From contig JAENWR010000008.1 in NCBI GenBank assembly GCA_016649895.1, positions 1 through 60,740 on the forward strand: DNA of 60,740 nt. Reading direction: 5' to 3'. A program made the position numbers and the translations under genes. This stretch comes from Acidimicrobiia bacterium. Its GTDB lineage: Bacteria; Actinomycetota; Acidimicrobiia; Acidimicrobiales; SKKL01. The notes under the pieces were generated by a model. The model searched no databases. It was not told the origin of the DNA and saw nothing but the letters and a program-made list of their open reading frames with translations. Positions 1 to 9,717 of the stretch are shown here, piece after piece. Numbering within the stretch: the stretch's first letter is position 1; every line of letters begins with the position of its first letter.

Positions 1-23
1 CGTCAGATGTGTATAAGAGACAG
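1..23. other. Residual Nextera/Tn5 sequencing adapter
   Basis: The first 23 bases end in AGATGTGTATAAGAGACAG, the 19-bp Tn5 mosaic end used in Nextera libraries. The four bases before it (CGTC) match the read-1 side of that adapter. This is library sequence left on the contig end, not genome. Reading frames that run into it, such as the leftward frame ending near base 3, have artificial C-termini. Confidence 0.97.
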
Positions 24-860
24 GGCGGCGAGCGTGGTCGGGATCTCGGCGGCTGCCTGGCGCATGACATCGCCGGCGCCCGGGGTGGTGGCGTCGACCT
101 CGTCGGCCATGCGCTCGAGCTCGGCCACGGCACGGCGGCTGCGGACGAGGGCGGGCCGATACCGGGCCGGCGCCGCCTCGAGCGAGTCGATGGCCTCGGC
201 AATGGCAGCGTCGAGGCGCTGACGCGTGGCCACCTGGCGACGGTCAGCGAGTCGGGCGACACGCTCGGCGGAGCGTGCCTTCTGGTCGAGCCGCCCGGCG
301 GTCTCGCCCTCGGCGAAGGTGCCACGAAGGGAGCGGGGTTGCTCGGGCAGGAAGGTGCCCGACACCGTGTCGAGCTCGGCGGTGAGCCGTGGGGCATTGG
401 CCTCGGCATCTGCGAGGCGGCGCTCAGCGGACGCCACGGCATCGGCGAGACCCTCGGGGCTCTCCCCGCCTTGCTCGCTGCCGTGTCGAGGTCGCGTTAC
501 GCCTTGCGGACGTCGGCCCGTGCTTGGCGCACACGCTCACGGGCGGCGCCGAGCTGGCGTTGCGTCGCGCTGCCCTCACGCCATAGACGGCCCTTGCCCG
601 GGGCGGAGCCTCGGTGAGGTCGGAACGGCGGGCGGCACTGTTGGCGCCGTCAACGGCCTTGTCGAGCCGAGCGGTTGCGCTCTCCACGTCGGTGGCGAGG
701 TCGACCAGACGGCGAGTAGCCCCCCAGGTGCCGAAAATGGTCCGGAACCGGACGTATTCCGCGACGACAGGCCGAAACGGTGTCCGGAGACCCTGGGGGA
801 CACGTACAGCGCGCAAAGAGCGGCAACGACCGGCAACAGAACCCACCAAACACAAGGGTT
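24..860 (-). pseudogene. Frame-disrupted membrane-anchored coiled-coil protein, 3' end cut by contig end
   Basis: I do not recognise the family. Read leftward, a hydrophobic stretch of about 15 residues (around 800-850) is followed by a long Ala/Arg/Glu/Asp-rich, coiled-coil-like region reaching the adapter. Coherent coding jumps between frames: one frame to about 785, a second to about 592, a third to about 480, then back to the first until base 24. A TAA lies in the third frame near 500. All three shifts go the same way, which could be gene decay or several one-base errors at a poorly covered contig end. The true 3' end lies outside the window. Confidence 0.5.
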
Positions 861-867
861 TCTGCCT

Positions 868-990
868 CTACTGGATCGACTGTCGCTGGCCGTCAGCAGC
901 CAACATCAAGATGGCGTTGATCTTGATGACGGTCACGGTGTCGATGCTAGGTGCACCGCGCTGCCACTCCGACAGGGCCTCAGGACTCAT
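868..990 (-). CDS. Hypothetical 40-aa protein
   Basis: This short ORF starts with ATG at 990 and ends in TAG at 868. Its start overlaps the stop (980-982) of the small ORF upstream, so the two may be translationally coupled. The product begins MSPEALSEWQRG and has a short apolar central stretch (IKINAILML). I see no family match. The overlap arrangement is the main support; it could be a chance ORF. Confidence 0.25.
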   Translation of the reverse strand: MSPEALSEWQRGAPSIDTVTVIKINAILMLAADGQRQSIQ

Positions 991-1135
991 CGTCGTCCTT
1001 GGCCCACTTGCCGAGCCGGGACGCGACCTCGTCGATCGTGTCGCGGTCGGCGATCTCCATCGGCTCCTCCTTCGGAGGCGGCGTGCGCCGCGCGAGAGGA
1101 AGACGCTCGGGCGTGGTGGGTTCGGTCTCGTCCAT
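980..1135 (-). CDS. Hypothetical 51-aa acidic protein
   Basis: A small leftward ORF beginning MDETEPTTPERLPLARR and ending in the very acidic KDDDES. The ATG at 1135 is chosen over an upstream in-frame start near 1225 because the extra residues are low-complexity and run towards the divergent HAD gene. No domain is recognised. It is divergent from the HAD phosphatase and its stop lies inside the start of the next small ORF. Confidence 0.3.
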   Translation of the reverse strand: MDETEPTTPERLPLARRTPPPKEEPMEIADRDTIDEVASRLGKWAKDDDES

Positions 1136-1284
1136 GACACCAACGCTACGAGCCAGGCCCGAGAGGAGGTGTCGCAGGACGCCCGACCCCGGCTGGCCGG
1201 CCGATGGGGCTTCCTGGTACGCCACACGCGTCGAGAGCCGAGGTCTCGTACCAAGAACCGATCGAGGGCGGGCAGACTCGTCGC

Positions 1285-1983
1285 ATGATCGACATGGTCG
1301 GCCTCGACGGCGACGACACCCTGTGGCACAGCGAGTCGCACTTCGTGGTCACCGAGGATGCGCTGGCCGACCTGCTGTCGCCCTACGCCGAGCCCACCGA
1401 CCTGCGCCTTCGGATGCTCGCCACCGAGCGTCGCAACCTCGCCCTCTTCGGCTACGGCGTGAAGGGCTTCACCCTGTCGATGATCGAGACCGCCATCGAG
1501 GTGTCGAACGGGCAGGTGTCGGTGGCCGAAATCCAGGCGATCATCGATGCCGGCAAGGGGCTCCTGGCTCACCCGGTCGAGCTCCTCGACGGCGTCACCG
1601 AGGCCATCGATGCCCTCTCCGGTCGGGTCCGTCTCGTCGTCATCACCAAGGGCGACCTGTTCCACCAGGAGAGCAAAGCCGCCGCGTCGGGACTGGTCGA
1701 TCGGGTCGAGGGCATCGAAATCGTGGCCGAGAAGGACATCGCCACCTACCGCCGGATCCTCGCCCGCCACGCCGTCGCACCCGACCGGTTCCTCATGGTG
1801 GGCAACTCGGTGCGCAGCGACATCCTGCCGGTGCTCGAGCTCGGCAGCCACGCCGCGCACGTGCCGTACCACGTCACATGGGAGGTCGAGGTGGTCGAAC
1901 CCCCCGACGTGGGACACGAGAGGTTCCGCGCGCTCACCTCGCTCCGCGATCTGCCGGCGCTGCTCGACGAGCTCGGAGCCTGA
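1285..1983 (+). CDS. HAD-superfamily hydrolase
   Basis: A predicted 232-aa cytosolic HAD phosphatase. Motif I is GLDGDDTLW (D8 and D10 as nucleophile and acid/base), motif II is VVITKGD, and the late acidic motif is MVGNSVRSDILP. These match the HAD-IA group, which hydrolyses small phosphorylated metabolites; the substrate cannot be told. The ATG at 1285 is preferred because an upstream in-frame start at 1204 would place about 27 nonconserved residues before motif I. The gene is intact, unlike both neighbours, and ends about 55 bases before the ABC-F gene. Confidence 0.85.
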   Translation: MIDMVGLDGDDTLWHSESHFVVTEDALADLLSPYAEPTDLRLRMLATERRNLALFGYGVKGFTLSMIETAIEVSNGQVSVAEIQAIIDAGKGLLAHPVELLDGVTEAIDALSGRVRLVVITKGDLFHQESKAAASGLVDRVEGIEIVAEKDIATYRRILARHAVAPDRFLMVGNSVRSDILPVLELGSHAAHVPYHVTWEVEVVEPPDVGHERFRALTSLRDLPALLDELGA

Positions 1984-2037
1984 GCCCCACAGAATCCGGA
2001 TGCGGCACCCGCACCCCCCGCCGTAGCGTGCGACGCC

Positions 2038-3527
2038 GTGGCCATGCTCGAGGTGAACGACCTACGCTTCCGGTTCGCCGGCGGGCAGCAGCTCTTCGAC
2101 GACGTGAGCTTCCGCGTCGGCGACGGCGAGCACGTGGCCCTCGTCGGCGCCAACGGCACGGGCAAGACCACGCTCGTCCGCCTCCTGGCCGGCGACGAGG
2201 TGGGCGCCACGGGAACGATCCGCGTCGATGGTCGCCTCGGGGTGATGCGCCAGTTCATCGGTTCGGTCCGCGACGAAACGACCGTGCGACAGCTCCTCAC
2301 ATCGCTCGCCTGGCCGAGGCGTGGGGCGGGTGGGGCGATGCGGGTGGCTACGACGTCGAGGTGCTGTGGGACGTCTGCACGATGGCCGCGCTGCGCCAGC
2401 CGTTCAGCGACGCCGGCGACCGACGGGCCGGCCAGTTGTCGGGCGGTGAGCAGAAGCGCCTCGCCCTCGAGGCGCCTCTGCGGGGCGACGACGACGTGCT
2501 CCTCCTCGACGAGCCCGACAACTACCTCTACGTGCCAGGCAAGGAGTGGCTCGAAGCGTCGCTCGTGGCCTGCCCGAAGACGATCCTGTTCGTGAGCCAC
2601 GACCGCGAGCTCCTGGCCAGGGTCGCAACCTTGGTGGTCACCCTCGAAGCGCGGGGCGCGTGGACCCACGGCGGCACGTTCGCCACGTGGCACGAGGCAC
2701 GCCACGCGCGCCTCGACCGCCTCGACGAGGAGCACCGCCGCTGGCGGGAGGAACAGAAGCGCCTCGATGCCCAGGTGACCGAGCTGCGCCAGCGGTTGCG
2801 CTACTCCGATGCCTTCGCCGGCAAGCTGCGTGCCACGCAGTCGAAGATCCGTCGGCACGAGGCCGACCTTCCGCGCGAGCGGCCGAAGGACCAGAACGTG
2901 GCGATGCGCCTGGAGGGCGGTCGCACCGGCAAGCGGGCCGTCACCATCGAGGGCCTGACGCTCGTGGGGCTGACGCAGCCGTTCAGCACCGAGATCCTGT
3001 TCGACGAGCGGGAGGGCATCCTCGGTCTCAACGGCACCGGCAAGAGCCACTTCCTCCGGCTACTGGCGGGTGGAGCGGTGCGCCACACCGGGTCGTGGAA
3101 GCTCGGGGCGCGGGTCGTCCCGGGGCACTTCTCCCAGACCCACGACCATCCCGAGCTGGTGGGCCGCCGACTGCTCGACATCGTCATGGACCGCGGCCTC
3201 GCGCGGGGGCAGGCCATGGCGTCGCTGCGGCGCTACGAGCTGCAGGAGGCTTCAGACCAGCCGTTCGAGACCCTCTCGGGCGGCCAGCAGGCACGTCTCC
3301 AGATCCTCCTGCTCGAGCTGGGGGGCGCCACCCTGCTGTTGTTCGACGAGCCGACTGACAACCTCGACCTGGTGTCGGCCGAGGCGCTCAAGCACGCCCT
3401 CGGCGGCTTCAGCGGCACAGTCCTGTGCGTCACCCACGACCGGTGGTTCATGCGGTCGTTCGACCGCTTCCTGGTCTTCGGCCGCGACGGCACCGTACGA
3501 GAGGCACTCGACCCGGTGTGGGAGTGA
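2038..3527 (+). CDS. ABC-F family ATP-binding protein, frame-disrupted
   Basis: A soluble two-ATPase ABC-F protein, the class that acts on ribosomes. Cassette 1 has Walker A GANGTGKTT, signature LSGGEQKR and Walker B VLLLDEPDN. Cassette 2 has GLNGTGKSH, LSGGQQAR and LLLFDEPTDN. The frame changes near 2305: the first about 90 residues are in frame 1 and the rest in another frame. Compared with what I recall of this actinobacterial subfamily, about 25-30 residues are missing before the GGWGDAGGYD segment, so the lesion looks like an out-of-frame deletion. It could be real or an assembly collapse. The start is GTG 2038 or ATG 2044. Confidence 0.75.
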
Positions 3528-3604
3528 GGACCGTGTCTGAGCACGACATTCACAACCGCGCGAGAGTGTGACAGCTGACACCGGCATACATCCGAGGGGG
3601 CGCC

Positions 3605-6003
3605 ATGACCATCTCCGACGACCGCACCGAGAGCCCGGCGAGCGCGACCTCGGCCGGATCCCTGCTCGGCGTCCGCCGGCTCCGCAAGGAAGACCCCGAG
3701 CTGCTCACCGGCGAAGGCAAGTTCGTCGATGACCTCGTCGTGCCGGGCGCCTTGTGATGGTGGCGGTGCGCAGCCCGCACGCGCGCGCCCGCATCGTCGA
3801 TGTGGACCTCACGAGCGCGCTCGCCAAGCCCGGTGTGAAGGGTGCCTGGTCGGGGGCCGACCTCGCCGAGGTGTGGGCCAACCCCATGCCGTGCGCGTGG
3901 CCGGTCACCGACGACATGAAGGCGCCCGTGCACCACCCGGTGGCCGCCACCCAGGCCAACTACGTCGGCGACATCGTCGCTGTCGTCACCGCAACGAGCC
4001 GGGCGGCAGCGATCGACGCCGCCGAGGCCGTCGTGGTCGACTACGAGCCGCTCGACGCGGTGGTCGACCTCGACGACGCCGGCACCGACCGGGTGGTGGT
4101 GCACGACGAGCTGGGCACCAATCGCTCCTACACCTGGGAGCTGAAGCCCGACGAGGCGGCGGTCGACGCCGCGTTCGCCAGCGCAGCGCACACGGTGGAC
4201 GAACGCTACGTGCAGCAGCGGTTGATCGCCGCGGCGATGGAACCTCGCGGTGTGGTGGCGATTCCGGCACCCCACAACGGCGACATGACCGTCTACTCCT
4301 CGACCCAGGTGCCCCACGTCCTCAAGGTGATGCTCGCCGTCACCGCCGGCCTCCCCGAGCACAAGCTGCGAGTGGTGGCACCAGCGGTGGGCGGCGGGTT
4401 CGGCTCGAAGCTCGACGTGTACGCCGAAGAGGTCCTCTGCGTCACGTTGGCCCGGCTCACCGGCCAACCGGTTCGCTGGACCGAGACGCGCTCCGAGGGT
4501 GGGCAGGCCACCGTGCACGGCCGTGGGCAGGTGCAACACGTGGAGCTGGCCGCCGATGCCGATGGCCGCATCACCGCGGTGCGGGTCCGACTGCTGGCCG
4601 ACATGGGCGCCTACCTCCAGCTCGTCACACCCGGCATCCCGCTCCTCGGCGCGTTCCTCTACCACGGGCTCTACGACGTGGCCGCCTACTCGTTCACCTG
4701 CACCGGCCTGTTCACCAACAAGACGCCGACCGACGCCTACCGGGGCGCCGGTCGACCAGAGGCGAGCTACGCGATCGAGCGGGCCATCGACGCGCTCGCA
4801 CGCGAGGTCGGCATCGCTCCCGAGGAGATCCGCCGTCGCAACTTCATCCCAACCGACGCGTTCCCCTACGCATCGGTCGCCGGGCTCGAGTTCGACAGCG
4901 GCGACTACGACCCGAACCTCACCGCCGCCCTCGAACTGGCCCGGGTCGACGACCTGCGCGCCGAGCAGGCACAGCGGCGAGCCGCGGGCGACCCCCGTCA
5001 GCTCGGCATCGGCATGTGCACCTACGTCGAGATGTGCGGGCTGGCGCCCAGCCGCACCCTTGCCGCGCTCAACTACGGCGCCGGCGGTTGGGAGTCGGCC
5101 ACCGTCAGGTTGCTGCCCACGGGCACGGTGCAGGTGATCACCGGCACCGCCCCCCACGGCCAGGGCCACGAGACGAGCTGGTCGATGTTGGTGGCCGATC
5201 GGCTCGGCATCGACCCCGACCAGGTCGAGGTGCTCCACTCCGACACCGCGGTCGCTCCCCTCGGCCTCGACACCTACGGGAGCCGCTCACTCGCCGTCGG
5301 CGGCACCGCGATCTGGCACGCCACCGAGAAGGTCATCGAGAAGGCGCGCCGCATCGCCGCCCACCAGATGGAGGCCGACGAGCACGACCTCGAGCTGGTC
5401 GACGGCACGTTCCGGGTGCGCGGTACCCCGAGCCGCGAGATGGCGCTCGCCGCCGTCGCGTTCGAGGCCTTCACCGCCCACGACCTGCCCGACGGCATGG
5501 AACCCAACCTCGAAGCGCAGGTCAGCTGGGACCCGCCCAACTTCACCTTCCCGTTCGGCACCCACGTGGCGGTGGTCGAGATCGACACCGAGACCGGCCA
5601 CGTGGCCCTGCGCGACTACATCGCCGTCGACGACTGCGGCAACCAGGTCAACCCGCTCATCGTCGAGGGCCAGATCCACGGCGGCATCCTGCAGGGAGTG
5701 GCCCAGGCGCTGTGGGAGGAGGTGGTCTACGACGACGCCGGGCAGCTGCGCACCACCAACCTGGGCGACTACCTGGTGCCCACCGCGGTCGAGACCCCGA
5801 GCTTCACCTTGGGCTCCACGGTGACGCCCAGTCCGGTGAACCCGATGGGCGTGAAGGGGGTGGGCGAGGCCGGAACCATCGGCTCGGCCGCCGCGGTGAT
5901 GAACGCCGTGGTCGACGCCTTGTCGCCATACGGCATCACCGGCCTCGACATGCCGGCCTCACCCGAACGGGTGTGGGGTGCGATCCGCGACTCGGGCCGC
6001 TGA
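3605..6003 (+). CDS. Molybdenum hydroxylase large subunit, form II CoxL-like (one frameshift)
   Basis: Large subunit of the xanthine oxidase/CO dehydrogenase family, which binds molybdopterin-cytosine dinucleotide. Visible motifs are VGGGFGSK, AYRGAGRPE and the catalytic-glutamate motif GVGEAGTIGS. AYRGAGR is the form II signature; form I CO dehydrogenases carry AYXCSFR, so CO oxidation should not be assumed. The start is ATG 3605. The first 50 codons run into TGA at 3753, and the rest is open from 3754; one extra base there would join PGAL to the usual VRSPHARARI. Joined, it is about 800 residues, normal for the family. No small (FeS) or medium (FAD) subunit gene is adjacent. Confidence 0.85.
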
Positions 6004-6011
6004 TCGGCGCC

Positions 6012-7124
6012 TCAGGAGGCGTCGTCGAGCAGGGCGCGCACGTCGGTCTCGCCGACCGGACGCGCCGCGGTCTGCACCCCGCGCTGCGAACCCGACTGGC
6101 GGGCCACCGCATCGAGGTCGTCGTCGTTCACGCCGAGCTCGGCCAGGCGTGGGACGCCGCCGAGGCGATCGAGGAGCGCCCCCACGGCATCGGCCGGGTC
6201 GTCGGTGCCCCCGAGCGCCCCGGCGACCGAACGAGCGACCTCGGCCGACACCGCCTCGGCCAGGAAGCGGGTGGTGGGGACGAGCAAGGCCATGTGCGCG
6301 GCAGCATGCGACGCCGCCCCACGAGCTCCGACCAGCTGGGCGAGCGCCTGTTGCAGACCGTCGCCCACGTTCTGACGAGCTCGTCCGCAGAGCATGGCGG
6401 CGGTGAGGATCGCGGCCCGACGCTCGAGATCGTCCGGTTCTTCGACGGCGCCCGAAGCCGCGGCGGCGAGGTGCCGGAGTCCGGCGAGACCGACCGCCGC
6501 CGCCTCGGGCGTGGCCGTTGCCGACCACACGGCCTCGATGCCGTGGGCCAGGGCGACCGCGATGCTGGTCGCGAGATGGGACACCGGAAGGTCGGCGGCG
6601 ACGTCGAGATCGATGACGACCGCAGCCGGGGTGGTGGTGGGGCCGCCGGTGGTGGTGGAACGCCGCGCGTGCGGATCGACCATCGAGAAGGTGGACGTGT
6701 AGGGGGCACCGACCAGCGTGGTGGGGATGGCGATGTGCGGCAGCAGCGGCCGGTCGGCGAAGCCGGAGCCTGGGGCGCCGGCCTCGTGCTCGGCGAAGAA
6801 CGCCAGCGCCTTGGCGGTGTCGACCGCGGAGCCCCCACCGAGGCTGACGAGACCGTCGGCTCCCGAGCTGCGCAGCTCGGCCACCGCCCGCTGCACCGAC
6901 GGCGCCGGCACGTTCACCTCGACCGAGTCGACGGTGGCGCAGTGCGCCCGTGCGAGACGCTGCACCACCCGTTCGCCCGCCTCGGTGGCGCGGCGCCCCT
7001 TGGTGGTGACGAGCAGGGCGCGCTTGATGCCGAGGGACCGCAACACGTCGGGGAGCGCGTCGAGCGCGCTCGGACCGGCGACGATCTGTTGGGCCGGCGA
7101 GGTGTGGGCCCAGCCCTCGAGCAT
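6012..7124 (-). CDS. Iron-containing alcohol dehydrogenase / maleylacetate reductase-like protein
   Basis: A 370-aa NAD(P)H-dependent oxidoreductase of the Fe-ADH fold. The dinucleotide-binding motif is LVSLGGGSAVDTAKALA, followed by the family-typical IAIPTTLVGAPYTSTFSMVD and a His-bearing helical region (LAHGIEAVWS, ASHAAAHMALL). The mid-region resembles maleylacetate reductases, which act in aromatic ring degradation, but the substrate is not certain. The ATG at 7124 shares one base with the stop of the upstream phosphatase (TGATG), implying coupled translation. It converges on the CoxL-like gene with an 8-base gap. Confidence 0.8.
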   Translation of the reverse strand: MLEGWAHTSPAQQIVAGPSALDALPDVLRSLGIKRALLVTTKGRRATEAGERVVQRLARAHCATVDSVEVNVPAPSVQRAVAELRSSGADGLVSLGGGSAVDTAKALAFFAEHEAGAPGSGFADRPLLPHIAIPTTLVGAPYTSTFSMVDPHARRSTTTGGPTTTPAAVVIDLDVAADLPVSHLATSIAVALAHGIEAVWSATATPEAAAVGLAGLRHLAAAASGAVEEPDDLERRAAILTAAMLCGRARQNVGDGLQQALAQLVGARGAASHAAAHMALLVPTTRFLAEAVSAEVARSVAGALGGTDDPADAVGALLDRLGGVPRLAELGVNDDDLDAVARQSGSQRGVQTAARPVGETDVRALLDDAS

Positions 7125-7672
7125 CAGAGGACCTCGCTGGCGCCCATGGTGCCGGTGGACACGAGCGTGAGGCCGTCGGGGCCGTTGTCGACCACCGTGC
7201 GCGTGCCGTTGGCCAGCCGGGCGACCATCACCCGATCGTCGGTGGTGGCGGCGCCGATGACGGCGTTGATGGCGATGAAGTGGGTGACGACGACCGTTTC
7301 GACGTCGATGCCCGCGATGCGACGCAACAGCTGGTCGCGCCAGGCACGCGGCTCGGGCTCGAGCTCGGACCAGCTGCCGGCCAGCGCCGTGCGCAGCCAC
7401 TCGCCTCGACCCGCGAGGTCGTCGGTGGGAGCGACCACCTCGGCGACGGCGGCTTCGACGGTGGCCTCGACCTCCCACAGCGCTTCGAGCGGCGCTGCGG
7501 TCTCGCGGCAGCGACGGAGGGGGCTGACGAGGATGGGCAGGGGTCCCTTGGTGGCGATGCCCGACGCGGCCAACACGGCCTGAGCCCGGCCCGTGTGGTC
7601 GAGACCGGGATCACGTTCGGTGTCGAAGCCGGCGCTGGCCTGGCCGTGGCGGATGAGGTGGATCTGAGCCAT
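7124..7672 (-). CDS. Histidine phosphatase family protein
   Basis: A 182-aa phosphoglycerate-mutase-like phosphatase. LIRHGQ (residues 6-11) carries the His that is phosphorylated. SPLRRCRETA supplies the second arginine pocket and VVTHFIAINA the second catalytic His. Length and motif order fit small-molecule phosphatases of this clan rather than glycolytic mutases. The ATG overlaps the PIG-L stop by one base (TGATG), and its own stop overlaps the next ATG the same way. Three genes therefore form one tightly coupled leftward transcript. Confidence 0.87.
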   Translation of the reverse strand: MAQIHLIRHGQASAGFDTERDPGLDHTGRAQAVLAASGIATKGPLPILVSPLRRCRETAAPLEALWEVEATVEAAVAEVVAPTDDLAGRGEWLRTALAGSWSELEPEPRAWRDQLLRRIAGIDVETVVVTHFIAINAVIGAATTDDRVMVARLANGTRTVVDNGPDGLTLVSTGTMGASEVL

Positions 7673-8478
7673 CAGTCGAGCCCGGGGAGGAGGTGGACGT
7701 AGTGGGGGCCGCTGCTGTGGCGGCTGCCGTGTTCGATGAACCACTCGGTGCCGAAGGCCCGGGCGAACCCCTCGGGCGGCATCGCCAGGAAGAACGACCC
7801 TTCGGTGATCTGGCTGGCGTGGGCCATCATCGAACGGCGCTTGAGGTCGATCTGGTCGGCGACGTCGACGGCGTGGGTGATGATCGTCTGCGGGCTGCCG
7901 AAGTCGGGCTGGCTGGTCGCATCGGGCTCGTCGACCTCGTCGACGCCGATGCCGAGCTCGGCGGCGGCCGCCATCATCTCGGCGATCGCATCGCGGTTCA
8001 TCGTGGCCTCGAACACGTGTGGCGTGCCGGCGATGGCCGCGGCGCGTGCGCCGACGCGGTGCACCTGGATGTGGTCGGGGTGCCCGTAGCCGCCGTGGTC
8101 GTCGTAGATCGTGAGCACGTCGGCCGACTCTTCGCGCAGGATGGCGGCGAGCCGGTTGGCCGCGGCCTCGACGTCGGCGCCCCAGAAGGCGTAGGTCGAT
8201 TCGTTCTCGGGGGTACCGATCATCCCCGAGTCGACGTAGCCCAACAGCTCGACCCGGGCGACCCCGAGGATCTCGGCCGATGCGAACGTCTCGGCCACCC
8301 GCCGGACCCCGAGTTGCTCACCCTCGGCCAGGAAGCCCGGTGCCACCTCGCCGTGCTCACCACGGGTGGCCACAACGAGCACCACCCGGTGGCCCTCGGC
8401 AGCGGCCCGGGCCATGAGGCCCCCCGTGTTGATCGATTCGTCGTCGGGATGGGCGTGGAACGAGACGAGCGTGGCCAT
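7672..8478 (-). CDS. PIG-L family deacetylase (Mca/MshB-like)
   Basis: A 268-aa zinc-dependent N-deacetylase. The N-terminus has the metal/catalytic motif HAHPDDES, and a second motif GGYGHPDHIQVHR supplies the other zinc ligand. The LGYVDSGM segment and overall spacing resemble mycothiol S-conjugate amidase and MshB, which remove acyl groups from GlcN-Ins conjugates in actinobacteria. I infer a thiol-detoxification or related amidase role; other PIG-L proteins act on different amino sugars. The ATG at 8478 is chosen because it places the motif at residue 8; upstream in-frame residues look like read-through. First gene of the overlapping trio. Confidence 0.87.
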   Translation of the reverse strand: MATLVSFHAHPDDESINTGGLMARAAAEGHRVVLVVATRGEHGEVAPGFLAEGEQLGVRRVAETFASAEILGVARVELLGYVDSGMIGTPENESTYAFWGADVEAAANRLAAILREESADVLTIYDDHGGYGHPDHIQVHRVGARAAAIAGTPHVFEATMNRDAIAEMMAAAAELGIGVDEVDEPDATSQPDFGSPQTIITHAVDVADQIDLKRRSMMAHASQITEGSFFLAMPPEGFARAFGTEWFIEHGSRHSSGPHYVHLLPGLD

Positions 8479-8515
8479 CGCCGGCGACCCTATCGCTGCT
8501 GCGGTGGCCGGTTGG

Positions 8516-9661
8516 TCACGCGATGGCGCCGGTCGCCCGCAACTCCGCGATGCGAGCGGCATCGAGTCCGCTCTCGGCGAGGACCTCGTCGGTGTGCTGC
8601 CCCGCGTGCGCCGGGGGCCGCTGGATCACCGCTTCAGTGCGACTGAACCGAGGAGCGGGGGCGGGCTGGGTGATGCCCGCCACCTCGACGAACGTGCCGC
8701 GCTCGCGGTTGTGTGGGTGATGCGGCGCTTCGGCGATCGACAGCACCGGGGCGAAGCACACGTCGGTGCCCTCCATGATCTCGCACCACTCGTCGCGGGT
8801 CTTGGTGCGGAACACCTCGGCGAGACGGGTGGTCAGCTCGGGCCAGCGACTGCGGTCCATCTGGGCTGCGAAGTCGGCGTCGTCGGTGAGGCCGGTGAGG
8901 CGGAGGAGCTCGGCGTAGAACTGGGGCTCGATCGACCCGATCGACACGAACTTGGCGTCGGAGGTCTCGTAGGTGTCGTAGAAGTGGGCGCCGGTGTCGA
9001 GCAGGTTGGTGCCTCGCTCGGGGTTCCAGATGCCCATGGCGGTGAACGCGTGGAACATGGTCATCAGCACCGCGGCACCGTCGACCATGGCCGCATCGAC
9101 CACCTGACCCTCACCGGTGCGCTGCGCATCGAGCAGAGCGCACACCAGGCCGAAGGCGAGCATGAGGCCACCACCGCCGAAGTCGCCCACCAGGTTCAAG
9201 GGGGGTACCGGCGGCCCACCGGCTCGCCCGATGGGCTCGAGCGCTCCGGCGAGCGCGATGTAGTTGATGTCGTGACCGGCGGTGGGTGCGTACGGCCCGC
9301 TCTGGCCCCAACCGGTCATCCGTCCGTAGACGAGGCGCGGGTTGCGGGCGAGGCAGTCCGCCGGACCGATGCCCAGGCGTTCGGCGACGCCGGGACGGAA
9401 CCCCTCGATGAGGGCGTCGGCGCTCTCGACGAGCGCCAGCAACGTCTCGACCCCATCGGGGTGCTTGAGGTCGACGCCGATCGAGCGGCGTCCACGGTTC
9501 ATCACATCAGCCGGCGGAGCGTCGGGATCACCCCCGCGCACGCTGCCGGCCCGGTCGACACGGATCACGTCGGCGCCCATGTCGGCCAGCATCATGGCGC
9601 AGAACGGCCCCGGCCCGATGCCCGCCACCTCGATGACCTTCAGTCCCGACAACGGCCCCAT
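8516..9661 (-). CDS. CaiB/BaiF family: alpha-methylacyl-CoA racemase-like protein
   Basis: A 381-aa class III CoA-transferase-fold protein. GHDINY places His130 and NLVGDFGGG places Asp160. These correspond closely to the His/Asp acid-base pair (His126/Asp156) of mycobacterial alpha-methylacyl-CoA racemase, so a racemase is more likely than a true CoA transferase. Racemases invert the 2-methyl centre of branched acyl-CoAs before beta-oxidation. It lies between the PIG-L gene and the MmgE/PrpD gene, all leftward. The ATG at 9661 gives the expected [13 protein letters not shown] start. Confidence 0.87.
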   Translation of the reverse strand: MGPLSGLKVIEVAGIGPGPFCAMMLADMGADVIRVDRAGSVRGGDPDAPPADVMNRGRRSIGVDLKHPDGVETLLALVESADALIEGFRPGVAERLGIGPADCLARNPRLVYGRMTGWGQSGPYAPTAGHDINYIALAGALEPIGRAGGPPVPPLNLVGDFGGGGLMLAFGLVCALLDAQRTGEGQVVDAAMVDGAAVLMTMFHAFTAMGIWNPERGTNLLDTGAHFYDTYETSDAKFVSIGSIEPQFYAELLRLTGLTDDADFAAQMDRSRWPELTTRLAEVFRTKTRDEWCEIMEGTDVCFAPVLSIAEAPHHPHNRERGTFVEVAGITQPAPAPRFSRTEAVIQRPPAHAGQHTDEVLAESGLDAARIAELRATGAIA

Positions 9662-9717
9662 GCGCTCCCCCTCGTCAGCTCGCGATCGAGCCATCCTCAC
9701 CGGCTGCTGACGCGGCG

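Noticed and set aside
3550-5238. 562-aa leftward ORF opposite the CoxL-like gene
   Set aside because: Its sequence is His/Gly/Val/Arg low-complexity typical of an antisense frame in GC-rich DNA, while the plus strand carries clear molybdenum hydroxylase motifs.
3729-7583. 1284-aa rightward ORF
   Set aside because: Arg/Gly/His-rich off-frame reading across CoxL and then antisense to the dehydrogenase and phosphatase genes; no motif.
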